Below, piece by piece: positions 16,662-25,383 of a DNA stretch of 64,000 bases (its first letter is position 1; each line of letters begins with the position of its first letter). A program made the translations under genes and the position numbers. This DNA is from Candidatus Latescibacterota bacterium (GTDB taxonomy: Bacteria > Latescibacterota > UBA2968 > UBA8231). The notes below the pieces were generated by a model. That model was not told the origin of the DNA. It saw only the letters and a list, made by a program, of their open reading frames with translations, and did no database searches. The stretch lies in assembly GCA_022820485.1 (NCBI GenBank), contig JAJEFJ010000011.1:1-64000 (forward strand). Direction: 5' to 3'.

Positions 16662-17732
16662 TTAACCGTAGATCGCCTGAATCATGGCGTTGATGTAGCC
16701 GAAGCAGTACGCATAGGACTGATAGTAGCCCTTTGGATCGTCGTCGGTGCGCGGGACGTGGTCGGGATCAATGCCGTAACAGTAGCCTGTGTCCTTGAGG
16801 CCCTTTAATACCCGGTGGAAGTCCATATCGCCTTCATCGGGCAGAGCCTCGCGGAAGCTGTAGAGTCCCCCGAGGAGGTTGCGATAGTGAACTAGGAAGA
16901 TCGTATTGCGGCTGCCAAAGTATTCTATGATGGGGTAGATTTCACTGGCCGAATCTTTGAGCCCTTCAGCGATGGAGCCGACGCAGAAGTTCCAGCCGTG
17001 ATACGGACTGCGCTGAATCTCGATGAAACGCTTCATGCCCTCAAAGTCATTGAGAACTTTGTCAACGCCCTTATAACCGGGAGGTGTGGCTGGGTCTTCC
17101 TGGGAATTGCCCATGCGAACCTTGAATTCTTCTGCCACCGGAATCATGCGTTCGAGCAGATACTCAATTCGCTCCCAGTGCATATCTGCGGTGACGCGCC
17201 CGGCCTCGGTCAGCTTGGCCTGTTCTTCTGCCGGGACCTTGTCGAGGCGGAAGGCCGTGTGGACGTAGCCGCCGCGACCTTCTTCTTCTTCGGTGCGGTC
17301 AATGGGCAGGATGCACGTGTTATAGCGCAGAGAATCGATGCCGGCGCGCGAAGCGGTGCGGATCATTTCGCAGACGAGGTCGATTTCCCGGTCGCGCTCT
17401 GGGCTTTTGCCAAAATAGATGATGTTGGGCAAGTGCTGGTATATGGGTAGCAAGCTCATATCCAGCGTCAGCCCGAAGGACTCGTGGTGCTCTCTTTCTC
17501 GGACCAACTCGTCGAGATCCCAGCCCCGGTCGGGGTGGAAGGGAAAGTTGGCGGCTTTGTGGCGCACGCCACAGCGCTGCAAAAAGCGCAACTCGGCATC
17601 GGTTGACCCAAAACTCTGGGTGCGCACATACATGCGCCCGCCGTTCGCCGATGATTGTGATGTGTCTCTGGCGGCAGAAGCCGCGGCCTCACCGGCTGCG
17701 AGGCCCTTTTCAAATGGATCGGATGTCTTCAT
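16662..17732 (-). CDS. Mannonate dehydratase (UxuA)-like TIM-barrel protein
   Basis: The ATG after AAAGGA gives 356 residues. The second half follows the UxuA pattern: IPVAEEFKVRM, NFCVGS, FLVHYRN, DEGDMDFHRVLKGL, GIDPDHVP and the final GYINAMIQA. UxuA dehydrates D-mannonate to 2-keto-3-deoxygluconate using a divalent metal. In E. coli UxuA a metal histidine lies in MAVHPDDPP; here the site reads MGNSQEDPATPP with no histidine, while the Cys, second His and Asp-His motifs persist. The true substrate or metal site may therefore differ. It sits in a catabolic neighbourhood. Confidence 0.7.
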   Translation of the reverse strand: MKTSDPFEKGLAAGEAAASAARDTSQSSANGGRMYVRTQSFGSTDAELRFLQRCGVRHKAANFPFHPDRGWDLDELVREREHHESFGLTLDMSLLPIYQHLPNIIYFGKSPERDREIDLVCEMIRTASRAGIDSLRYNTCILPIDRTEEEEGRGGYVHTAFRLDKVPAEEQAKLTEAGRVTADMHWERIEYLLERMIPVAEEFKVRMGNSQEDPATPPGYKGVDKVLNDFEGMKRFIEIQRSPYHGWNFCVGSIAEGLKDSASEIYPIIEYFGSRNTIFLVHYRNLLGGLYSFREALPDEGDMDFHRVLKGLKDTGYCYGIDPDHVPRTDDDPKGYYQSYAYCFGYINAMIQAIYG

Positions 17733-17770
17733 GGGTGATTCCTTTCGTTGGGGTGGTGTCGAATTTGCAA

Positions 17771-17837
17771 CCCCTATTATGGGGGTTCTAGGTTGCGTAA
17801 GACAAGTAGTTAGGTGCGGTGCCACTAGGCGCTGTTG
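17771..17837 (-). pseudogene. Decayed 3' end of a peptide-type binding protein gene
   Basis: The 67 bp align without gaps to the 3' end of the intact binding-protein gene (19825-19891), with about 11 mismatches. The remnant reads SA-stop-WHRT-stop-LLVLRNLEPP where the intact protein ends SAYWHRTWLLVLLNLEPTR. The copies bracket the ABC transporter gene 17865-19685. Confidence 0.8.
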
Positions 17838-17864
17838 CAGATTGGCAGGCTTTTCTTGTCAATT

Positions 17865-19685
17865 CTATCTGTACCGTTCTGCTTGTGTATTGAACATTCG
17901 GGCATATTGGCCATCTTGACGCATCAGGCCATCGTGAGAGCCTTCTTCTATCAATTCTCCATTTTGCAGGACGAGAATATGACTTGCCATGCGAACTGTT
18001 GAGAATCGATGAGAGATAAAAATAGTCATTTTCCCGCCGGTAAGGTCTGCAAATCGCTCGTAGATCTCGTGCTCTGCGAAAGCATCCAATGCAGCGGTTG
18101 GCTCATCGAGAATCAGAATCTGTGCATCCCGCATAAACGCTCTACTCAGAGCCAATCTTTGCCACTCCCCGCCGGATAGATCCACCCCTTCATCAAAGGT
18201 GCGTCCCAAAACGGTGTCGAATCCCTTGGGTAGTCCAGCAATAATGGACCTAGTTCCTCCCTGTTCAGAGGCGCGAACAATGCGATTCATATTATCTACA
18301 TGCTCGATCTGGCCCAAACCAATATTCTCTTTTACTGTGAGATCGTAGCGTATGAAATCCTGGAAGATCACGCCAATTTGGTGCCGCAAATCCTCCAGAT
18401 CATATTCGCGCAATTCCTTTCCGTCGAGAAGGATAACTCCTTCAGATGGATCGTAAAATCGGGCCAGAAGTTTTACCAATGTTGTTTTTCCCGCACCGTT
18501 TTCACCTACCACAGCTATCGTCTCTGCTGGTCTGAGCGTAAAGGATAGATTCTTAAGGACAAGTCGGTCTGAGCGCGGATAATGAAATGAGACATTCCGA
18601 AATTCAATGCCTTGCTGGATTGGCCTTGGAACGCGAATCTGCGATCGATGCCTTCGCGATAAAGCACCTTCCACCGAATCCGGGGACAGATCCAAGAAGG
18701 ATAGAAGATTTTCTGCGAAAAGTGTGTCCTCGTAGAGACGGCCTATCGTCCGAAAGAAGGACCCCAACATGCTGCGGCTCCGCTCCGCAGCCTGAAAAAC
18801 CAGTACGACGTCTCCAATAGTGATAGTTCTCCAGATAGCCTGTACCACGGCATAGATCCAGATACCCGCGGTTCCAGCGCTGGATGCGAGACCTAAAAAA
18901 GCATTCGCGCGTTCCTTTGAAAGCCGTACCCGTTTTTCTGCGACGAAATATTGCTGCCAGAACTCTCGGAAGCGCCTCAGAAAGGGTTTACCAAGGCCGA
19001 ACACGCGGATTTCTTTTACGGCATCCCGGGATTTCAGGAGACTCGAAAGATATGTAGCCATCCGCCTTGCCGGCACACGGCTGTTCTCTATACGCCACCA
19101 CCGGTTTGCATAATAGGCGTGGACGATAGCTTGTGGAGCAGAGGTGAGAAGGAGAACGACAATTGCTAATGGATGCAGCTTGAGCAGGAGGGCGAGAACA
19201 GCACTTAGAGAAAGAAAAGACCCAAAGAAGCTCAGGGAGCCCCACGCCAAGTTGTGAGCCTTTGGAATGTTTTTGAGGGCGTTCTCCATTTTATCGTAAA
19301 ACATCGGCGTCTCAAAGAAGGCGACATCCAGTTCTGTAGCTTTCTTGAGGACAAGAAACTCCGCATAATTTCGGAAATGTAGGCTGACAAACATGCTTGC
19401 TTCGGTACTCAATGATTGACACGTTCCTCCCACTGCCCATACAATGAAAATAGCACCTATGGGAACGAGTAACGCATACCAATCGACCACCTGAGCTTGT
19501 GAGGATACTTGAAGAATTTCACTTATGCGATCGAGTATGACTTTCGATAGCCAAATCTGAGCAGGCAGCACAGCCGCACTGATCACAGTAAGAAGAATCG
19601 CGAGAGCCATATACGAAGGCTTGGCTTTCCACACTAACTTGAGCACGCGGAAATAGCTTCGAAATCTGCTGTCAATAAATTTCAC
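17865..19685 (-). CDS. ABC transporter, fused permease and ATPase
   Basis: The 606 residues form a half-size exporter. About six membrane helices lie in residues 1-320, followed by an ATPase with Walker A GENGAGKTTL, Q-loop VIFQDF, signature LSGGEWQRLALSRA, Walker B ILILDEPTAALD and H-loop ISHRFSTV, all canonical, so a homodimer is possible. It starts with GTG after GAGGA. Codon and base use is more AT-rich than its neighbours. It is bracketed by a live and a ghost copy of the binding protein's 3' end, suggesting later insertion between them. The exported substrate is unknown. Confidence 0.9.
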   Translation of the reverse strand: MKFIDSRFRSYFRVLKLVWKAKPSYMALAILLTVISAAVLPAQIWLSKVILDRISEILQVSSQAQVVDWYALLVPIGAIFIVWAVGGTCQSLSTEASMFVSLHFRNYAEFLVLKKATELDVAFFETPMFYDKMENALKNIPKAHNLAWGSLSFFGSFLSLSAVLALLLKLHPLAIVVLLLTSAPQAIVHAYYANRWWRIENSRVPARRMATYLSSLLKSRDAVKEIRVFGLGKPFLRRFREFWQQYFVAEKRVRLSKERANAFLGLASSAGTAGIWIYAVVQAIWRTITIGDVVLVFQAAERSRSMLGSFFRTIGRLYEDTLFAENLLSFLDLSPDSVEGALSRRHRSQIRVPRPIQQGIEFRNVSFHYPRSDRLVLKNLSFTLRPAETIAVVGENGAGKTTLVKLLARFYDPSEGVILLDGKELREYDLEDLRHQIGVIFQDFIRYDLTVKENIGLGQIEHVDNMNRIVRASEQGGTRSIIAGLPKGFDTVLGRTFDEGVDLSGGEWQRLALSRAFMRDAQILILDEPTAALDAFAEHEIYERFADLTGGKMTIFISHRFSTVRMASHILVLQNGELIEEGSHDGLMRQDGQYARMFNTQAERYR

Positions 19686-19828
19686 AGGGATGTCCTCATA
19701 ATGGAGGTTCCAGTTTCATGGGCGGACCGGAGGAATGGGGAAAATCTGCAATTGCACTTAACTGCTTGTACCCGAACGATTGATTAGGGCAGTGGTCGCT
19801 AGGTGAGACAATGCTGAATAGCCGACCC

Positions 19829-21595
19829 CTATCGCGTGGGTTCCAAATTGAGTAAGACAAGTAGCCAGGTGCGGTGCCAGTAGGCGCTGTTGACGTAGGG
19901 GTTTTCGGCCGTGGGCCAGTTTTTCCAGTAGGTCTCGTTGTGGGGGATTCGGTGATACCACTGGATTAGCGGAATTGAAGGTAGTTCGCGTAGCCAGATG
20001 TCCATTGCTTTGCGGAAGAGCGCGACTAGCTCGGGGTCGTCCGGCGCGACTTCCGCCATGCGATCGACGATGGCGTCGAATTCCTCATTTTTCCAACGCC
20101 AGAAGTACTCGGCCGCTGTCCCCGTCGGCTGCACGAAGCGACTGTGGTAGAGGCGCAAGGTGAAATAAGGATCTCGCACCGAAGCTGCGTGTCCGATCAC
20201 AAAGGCCCTTGCCTTGCCTTGGGTCATGCGGGTATAGGCGTCGTTGGTGGCGCGGAAGCTGGCGTCAAAACCGGCCTGGCGCAATTGTTCGATCAGCACC
20301 GGCGTGAAGTCTTGGAAGAGGTTGGGGAAGACATCAACCACTATCTTGAAGCGCGCTCCGTCCTTGCTCCAGAACCCGTCCTCGTCCTTGTGCCATCCTT
20401 TGCGCTCCATGATCTCCGCCGTGCGGGCCGGGTCGTAGGTATTTAGCTGATATTGCGCGAGAAGATCTTGGATCTGGTCGATATAGCGCATTAGCGGGGG
20501 AAATTCGGGATATGGATGCAGCGTGAACGTGCCCGCTCCCTGCCAACCGACGTCAACTACTTGGGCGCGATTGATCGCGTAGTTGATGGCCCAGCGAATC
20601 TCTGGGTCGCTGAAGGGTTCTTCGAGATTGTTGAAACCGAGGGACAGCGGCCACCAATCCAGATAGCCGTAGGGCGCTTCTCTGCCTGTCCAGGTGGAGA
20701 TGTTGGGGTTTTGTTCGAGAACGGTCTTGATATTGACGGGGCGCAAGTCGATGCTCGAATCGATCTCGTTGGCCAAGAGTTGCTGGGACCACTTGGCTTC
20801 ATTGCCGAAGGGCAGGTAGATGATGCGCTCCACCTTGGGTAGGCGCTGGAACCCCAGTCCGGCCGCCCACCAGTCCGGCCGCAGATCCCAAACGCGCTGT
20901 TCGGGGGCGGCAATCGCTAGGCGATAAGGCCCGCTGACTACCGGCCAGCCCTTGGCTAGATCGAGGTTTTTGAAGGTATTGGCGTCCTGATCCTTCCAGA
21001 TGTGCTCGGGGACGATGCGGACCCCATTGCCGAAACAATCGGTGAAGTACGAAAACAGAAATCTTGGATTGGACGCCCGCAGGGTGATGCGCGCTGTCAG
21101 CGCGTCCACGGCGACCGCCTCGGCGACCCAGGTTTGCATATCGGTGGACAGCAGCAGTTCCGGTGCATGGGCTTTGAGCATGTTGATGGTGAAGACTAGG
21201 TCGCGCGCCGTCCACGGCATGCCGTCGCTCCACAGGACACCGTCGCGGATTTTGATGGTGACTTCGGTGTAATCCTCGTTGTATTGGTGGCTCTCTGCGA
21301 TCCAGGGGATGAGGTTATTTTCTTCGCTATAGGCATTGTAGTAGTAGAGCGGCTCGAAGAGGAAATTAGATCCTGTCGAAGACACCATGCCGGGGATAAA
21401 GGGGTTGAAGGCGTCGTAGTCCAACATTTGGGTCAACCCGAGGATCAGCGTCCGGTCGCGCGGGACTTGTTGCACACTTGGCTCTTGTTGCGCTTGGTCG
21501 TCGGTGCCACTGCACGCTAAGAGCAAGGCGCAACAAAGCCAAGAAAACCAAATCCGCGTTTGGTTTGCGTATTGCATGTGCAATTTATTCGGCAT
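19829..21595 (-). CDS. Peptide/solute ABC transporter substrate-binding lipoprotein (family 5)
   Basis: This 588-residue protein has a lipoprotein signal (CCALLLACSG) and the extracellular solute-binding family 5 (OppA/DppA) pattern: DFNPFIPG-like start, RDGVLWSDGMPWTARDLVFTINML, and later YAINRAQVV. It would bind oligopeptides or related solutes for an importer. No matching OppBCDF genes are in the window; the neighbouring ABC protein is an exporter type. It starts directly at the stop of the upstream PhyH gene, suggesting coupling. Confidence 0.88.
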   Translation of the reverse strand: MPNKLHMQYANQTRIWFSWLCCALLLACSGTDDQAQQEPSVQQVPRDRTLILGLTQMLDYDAFNPFIPGMVSSTGSNFLFEPLYYYNAYSEENNLIPWIAESHQYNEDYTEVTIKIRDGVLWSDGMPWTARDLVFTINMLKAHAPELLLSTDMQTWVAEAVAVDALTARITLRASNPRFLFSYFTDCFGNGVRIVPEHIWKDQDANTFKNLDLAKGWPVVSGPYRLAIAAPEQRVWDLRPDWWAAGLGFQRLPKVERIIYLPFGNEAKWSQQLLANEIDSSIDLRPVNIKTVLEQNPNISTWTGREAPYGYLDWWPLSLGFNNLEEPFSDPEIRWAINYAINRAQVVDVGWQGAGTFTLHPYPEFPPLMRYIDQIQDLLAQYQLNTYDPARTAEIMERKGWHKDEDGFWSKDGARFKIVVDVFPNLFQDFTPVLIEQLRQAGFDASFRATNDAYTRMTQGKARAFVIGHAASVRDPYFTLRLYHSRFVQPTGTAAEYFWRWKNEEFDAIVDRMAEVAPDDPELVALFRKAMDIWLRELPSIPLIQWYHRIPHNETYWKNWPTAENPYVNSAYWHRTWLLVLLNLEPTR

Positions 21596-22432
21596 TCAAA
21601 CGCTCTCTGCGGGTGTGGCTAAGTCGCGCAGTTTGCGTTGCCAGCCGTATTTGTCCCCGCCGGTGAGCAAGGTGGCCCGTTCTGCGGGTAGGCTGGCGAC
21701 GAATTCGGGATCGGGGTCGTAGCCGTTCCACGCTTGGAACATCGTCGGGGTGTAGCCGCCGAGAATCAAGACGCGGTCCCGCTGCGAGCGGATGATGCCG
21801 GAAGAGTGCATCAGCGACTCGTAGAAGAGCAGCGTCGATCCCGCCGGCGCTTCGACTTGGTGGACGAGCGCGGGATCGGCCAAGGCTGCGTCGATGATCG
21901 CTTGGCGGTCCACTTCTTGAGGAATTTTGTGCGTTCCGGGGATGACGGTGGTGCCGCCGTCGTCGGGGCCGAGGTCGGTGAGATTGGTGAGCGCCTTGAC
22001 GAAGGAGAAGTGATAGAGGCCGTTGCCGGTGTGAGAATAGGCGGGGTTGATACCTCGGTGGAAGCCGTATTTTTGCTCTCCGCCCGGACGCCGGATATGG
22101 GCGTCTGACTGCTCTAGGCGGACGGTGCCGCCGACGATTTCCTCGGCCATTCCTAGGATTCTAGGATGGGTCAGATATTCGTAGAATCGCGGGGACAGAT
22201 GGGGGAGGTTGTCGATGCGGAAAAACTCCCGCGTCGAACTGGACAAATGGCAGTTTGCTTGGGGTAGTTGACCCGTGCGCTGAAAATCGGCTTCAATTTG
22301 GTAGATGACTTCTAGGAGCGCGGCGACTTCGGCCTCGGTCAGGAGTTTTTCGAGGACGACGTAGCCGTAGATTTCGAGGTGTAGGCGTTGGGATGGAGTC
22401 AGTGCGGGGAAAGGCGTATTATCTGTGAGCAT
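21596..22432 (-). CDS. Phytanoyl-CoA dioxygenase (PhyH) family protein with HxG instead of HxD
   Basis: The 278 residues have the PhyH cupin pattern: an N-terminal YGYVVLEKLLTEAEVAALL, PGTHK at about 166-170, a distal iron histidine in LMHSSG (H209) and the 2-oxoglutarate arginine in SQRDR (R220). The proximal motif, normally HxD, reads FHRGI (H125-R-G127). Loss of the carboxylate is the hallmark of Fe/2-oxoglutarate halogenases, though it also occurs in inactive paralogues. The gene is divergent from a second, canonical PhyH gene across a 107-bp promoter region, and its stop abuts the start of the binding protein. Confidence 0.82.
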   Translation of the reverse strand: MLTDNTPFPALTPSQRLHLEIYGYVVLEKLLTEAEVAALLEVIYQIEADFQRTGQLPQANCHLSSSTREFFRIDNLPHLSPRFYEYLTHPRILGMAEEIVGGTVRLEQSDAHIRRPGGEQKYGFHRGINPAYSHTGNGLYHFSFVKALTNLTDLGPDDGGTTVIPGTHKIPQEVDRQAIIDAALADPALVHQVEAPAGSTLLFYESLMHSSGIIRSQRDRVLILGGYTPTMFQAWNGYDPDPEFVASLPAERATLLTGGDKYGWQRKLRDLATPAESV

Positions 22433-22539
22433 GGTGAATTCCTCGTTTGGAACGGGGCGGACGAGCGGGTAGAAAGGTAGGAAAATTTGACACGGGGGAG
22501 AACATTGCTCATTTCTAGGGAAACGGAGGGAAGTAGGTA

Positions 22540-23310
22540 ATGCAATACAGCGACGAACACCACGCCCACTTTGAGGAGCACGGGTACGTGCGGCTCGGCA
22601 AGGTCCTCGACGACGCGGGATTGGCCGAGCTACAGCAGCGCATTGACGCGATCATGCTCGGCGAGATCCCCTACCCGGAGATGGAGTTTCAGCTCGACGG
22701 GGAGGACGCCGACTACGCGAAGATGCCGACCGTCTCTACCGGCCACAAGGGCACTACGCTCCAGTATCGCAAGATCATGGGCTTGGAGCAGGACCCCGTC
22801 CATCTGGCCTACATGCAGCATCCGCTCTTCCGCCAGATCACTCGGCGCTATATCGGCGAGGACGTGTCGATTTTCCGGGCGATGTTTATGAACAAGCCGG
22901 CGGAAAAGGGCACGATACTGCCTTGGCATCAAGACGTGGGCGTGGGCTGGGGCGTGGGTTACAATCCGACGACCACGGTGTGGACCGCGATCGATCCGGC
23001 GACGGTGGCAAATGGCTGTATGCAGGTGGTGCCCGGCAGCCACAAGCGCGGGGTGATCACTGAAGGGCATTTTCCCTCGGCAGAGCAATTGGCCGAATAC
23101 GCGCCGCCGGGCGCGGAAATCGACCTCGAAGCCGAGGCGGGCGAGGCGATTTTGCTCAACAACCTGCTGCTGCACCGCTCGGGGATCAACCCAACGGGTC
23201 AGTCGCGCCGCGCCTTTAGCATTGCCTATATGGACGGAGCCTCGCGTTCCGTGCGCACGGGCGAAGGCTATCCGATGATTTTTGGCGCAGAGGCGCTGGT
23301 TCCGGCCTAA
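22540..23310 (+). CDS. Phytanoyl-CoA dioxygenase (PhyH) family Fe(II)/2-oxoglutarate oxygenase
   Basis: The 256 residues carry the complete iron triad pattern: LPWHQDVG (HxD), then VVPGSHK, LLLHRSGINPTGQSRRAF with the distal histidine and the arginine for 2-oxoglutarate. Members hydroxylate diverse small molecules, and the substrate cannot be read. A CGGAGGGA ribosome site precedes the ATG. It is convergent with an enolase-superfamily gene; the two stop codons overlap within 4 bp. Confidence 0.88.
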   Translation: MQYSDEHHAHFEEHGYVRLGKVLDDAGLAELQQRIDAIMLGEIPYPEMEFQLDGEDADYAKMPTVSTGHKGTTLQYRKIMGLEQDPVHLAYMQHPLFRQITRRYIGEDVSIFRAMFMNKPAEKGTILPWHQDVGVGWGVGYNPTTTVWTAIDPATVANGCMQVVPGSHKRGVITEGHFPSAEQLAEYAPPGAEIDLEAEAGEAILLNNLLLHRSGINPTGQSRRAFSIAYMDGASRSVRTGEGYPMIFGAEALVPA

Positions 23311-24362
23311 CCGGGCCAGCGCTGCGCGGAGACTGTGTAGCGGGCGACGGCGTCCTCGTCCAATTCCACGCCCAAACCCGAGCCGGTGGGCACGATTGCG
23401 TAGCCGTCTTGGACCAGCGGCTTTTTGAGCAGGCTGTGTTCGTGCGCGAAGTTGCCGCAGAGGTCGGAGCCAAAGGTGCAGTTGGGCGCGGCGGCTGAGG
23501 CGTGGAGGCGGAAGGCGTCGAAAATTCCCAGATCGACATTGGAGGCTTGCCACACGGGGATGTCCGCGCTTGCGGCGATGCGCGCCATGTCGAGAAAATC
23601 CCAATCCGAGGGGGCGACGTTGAAGGCGTCAACCGCTTCGAGATGCACCGCGTCGATGATCTGGCGGGGGTTCTGGAAGTGCGGGGCGACGAGGACGCTG
23701 GTCTCTCCCTTGAGGCGGCGATATTCGCTGAGATCGGTTTTGGGGAAGGGATCTTCGAAGACCACGTCGAGTCCGTCGAGACGGCGGGCTAGGTCGAGGG
23801 CGTTTTTGAGGTTGTAGAAGCGCTCGTTGGGGTCTAGGACTACCCGCAGGTGCGGCGCAACTTCGAGGGCGGCGCGGACCCGGTCCTCCATGTTGGCATC
23901 TTCCCACTTGCACTTCATCTTGATACCGTGGAAACCTAGCTCGGCGGCGCGTTGGGCTGCGCGGGCGGTATCTGCGGCGCTCATCCGACTGATCCAGTAG
24001 TCGACCAGCACCTTGTCCTGTAGTTTGCCGCCGAAGATGCGGCATAGCGGCCAGCCGATCATTTTGCCGATTAGGTCGAGGAGGGCAATGTTCCAGCCGC
24101 CGCTGTGCAAGGCACGTGGCTCAAAGGTGTTGGGATCTTTGCCGATCAGATCGGGTGGCTGCTCCGTGCGGTCGCCGTAGTACGGGCCGCTCATACCGAG
24201 GCCGGTTAGTCCTTGGTCGGTGTGGATTCTGAGGATGTCTTGACGCCGGGCCGAGAGGGGCTCGGGATAACTAGGATTAGGCTCGTCGTACTCGGGCGGG
24301 GGGAGGATGCCCGGGAGGAAGGGGACGCAACAGACGGTGCGTTCGAGGTGGGTAATCTGCAT
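23307..24362 (-). CDS. Enolase-superfamily (mandelate racemase/muconate lactonizing type) enzyme
   Basis: The 351-residue protein, started at MQITHLERTVC, shows the catalytic GIKMKCK (KxK), the metal ligands in VVLDPNERF and VFEDP, and a C-terminal WQASNVDLGIFDA. The usual third carboxylate after the second ligand is not obvious (LVAPHFQNP), so the metal site or the assignment of that strand is uncertain. Members are acid-sugar dehydratases or racemases. It precedes a thioredoxin-like gene in reverse order with 7 bp between. Confidence 0.8.
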   Translation of the reverse strand: MQITHLERTVCCVPFLPGILPPPEYDEPNPSYPEPLSARRQDILRIHTDQGLTGLGMSGPYYGDRTEQPPDLIGKDPNTFEPRALHSGGWNIALLDLIGKMIGWPLCRIFGGKLQDKVLVDYWISRMSAADTARAAQRAAELGFHGIKMKCKWEDANMEDRVRAALEVAPHLRVVLDPNERFYNLKNALDLARRLDGLDVVFEDPFPKTDLSEYRRLKGETSVLVAPHFQNPRQIIDAVHLEAVDAFNVAPSDWDFLDMARIAASADIPVWQASNVDLGIFDAFRLHASAAAPNCTFGSDLCGNFAHEHSLLKKPLVQDGYAIVPTGSGLGVELDEDAVARYTVSAQRWPG

Positions 24363-24369
24363 GGCGTGC

Positions 24370-25245
24370 TCAGTACAGGGCTTGGTAGAGTTTGCGCTGG
24401 TAGTCGGCCACCAGCGGATTGTCGCGGCCGAGTAGGTGGAAGACGGCGACCATGGCGTCCTTGGCGGCTTGGTCGCCGTTCGATTTTTTCCCCACGATGT
24501 GCAGCCATTCCTGCAACGCGGTTTCGTAGTCGCCTTCGGAGGCGGCGCAACAGGCGAGTAGGTAGCGGGCCTCGTGGTCGTCTGGCTGACTGAGCACTCG
24601 CTGGGCGCAGGCGGCGCGGCCTCCAGCCTGCTGGCACTGGTGGGCAAACTCGATCTGGGTGAGCAGGGCTTGGGCCTGTGGGTACTCGGGGGCGTCTGTT
24701 TCGACGAGATTGACCAGTTCTTGTACGGTCTCGAAGCGGCCTTGCTGCAGGTGGATTTTCGCTAGGCCGAGGAGGGCGGGGCCGTCGGTGGGATTTTCCT
24801 CAAGCATCTGCTCGTACTGGCGCGCGGCCGCGGCGAAGTCGCCGGTGGCTGCCAAGTCGTCGGCTTGGTCAATCACTTGGGCTTCGGGGATGGGGGCATC
24901 GGCGACCAAAGGGCGGAGAATGGCTTCGATCTGCTCTCTGGGCAGCGCGCCGGTGAATTCTTGGGCTAGCTGGCCGTTCTTGACGATTTTGACTGCGGGG
25001 ATGCCTTGGACCCGAAAGGCCATGGCGAGCTGCTGGTTTTCATCGACGTTGACCTTGGCTAGGGCTACGCTGGGGCCGAGCGACGCGACGACGTCTTCGA
25101 GGATGGGTCCTAAAGTTTTGCAAGGGCCGCACCAAGGGGCCCAAAAATCGACGACGATGACGCGCTCCTGCGAGCCTTGGAGGACCAATTCTTCAAAGTT
25201 TTGCTCGTTGACGTCGAATATCTGCGGTTGGGGTTGGATTTCCAT
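24370..25245 (-). CDS. cnoX: Thioredoxin-domain TPR protein (CnoX/YbbN type)
   Basis: The 291 residues begin with a thioredoxin domain containing WAPWCGPCK (C39 and C42) and a cis-proline region GIPAVKIV. Four TPR-like helical repeats follow (residues ~130-290), as in the chaperedoxin CnoX (YbbN). E. coli CnoX has a non-CGPC motif, whereas this one keeps the reductase motif, as many CnoX relatives do. Its role is likely protection or folding of redox-sensitive client proteins. The ribosome site is AAAGGA. Confidence 0.85.
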   Translation of the reverse strand: MEIQPQPQIFDVNEQNFEELVLQGSQERVIVVDFWAPWCGPCKTLGPILEDVVASLGPSVALAKVNVDENQQLAMAFRVQGIPAVKIVKNGQLAQEFTGALPREQIEAILRPLVADAPIPEAQVIDQADDLAATGDFAAAARQYEQMLEENPTDGPALLGLAKIHLQQGRFETVQELVNLVETDAPEYPQAQALLTQIEFAHQCQQAGGRAACAQRVLSQPDDHEARYLLACCAASEGDYETALQEWLHIVGKKSNGDQAAKDAMVAVFHLLGRDNPLVADYQRKLYQALY

Positions 25246-25297
25246 GGCGTCCTTTCGGTGTGGAAAAGGGGTATATGTTGGTTTTAGTTAGATGTTG

Positions 25298-25383
25298 GTA
25301 GGGGCGTCCCTTGTGGGCGCCCTCGATTGAGGCCGGGTGGGCAACCATGGCGACGAGTGGGCAACCACGAGGGTTGCCCCTAC
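25298..25383. repeat. Paired palindromic (REPIN-like) element, copy 1
   Basis: It is bounded by GTAGGGGC and GCCCCTAC. The left hairpin is GGGCG-TCCCTTGTGGG-CGCCC and the right GGGCAACCACGAGGGTTGCCC. The same architecture recurs at 34148-34234. The element ends in the last codons of the aldolase-like gene. Confidence 0.85.
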
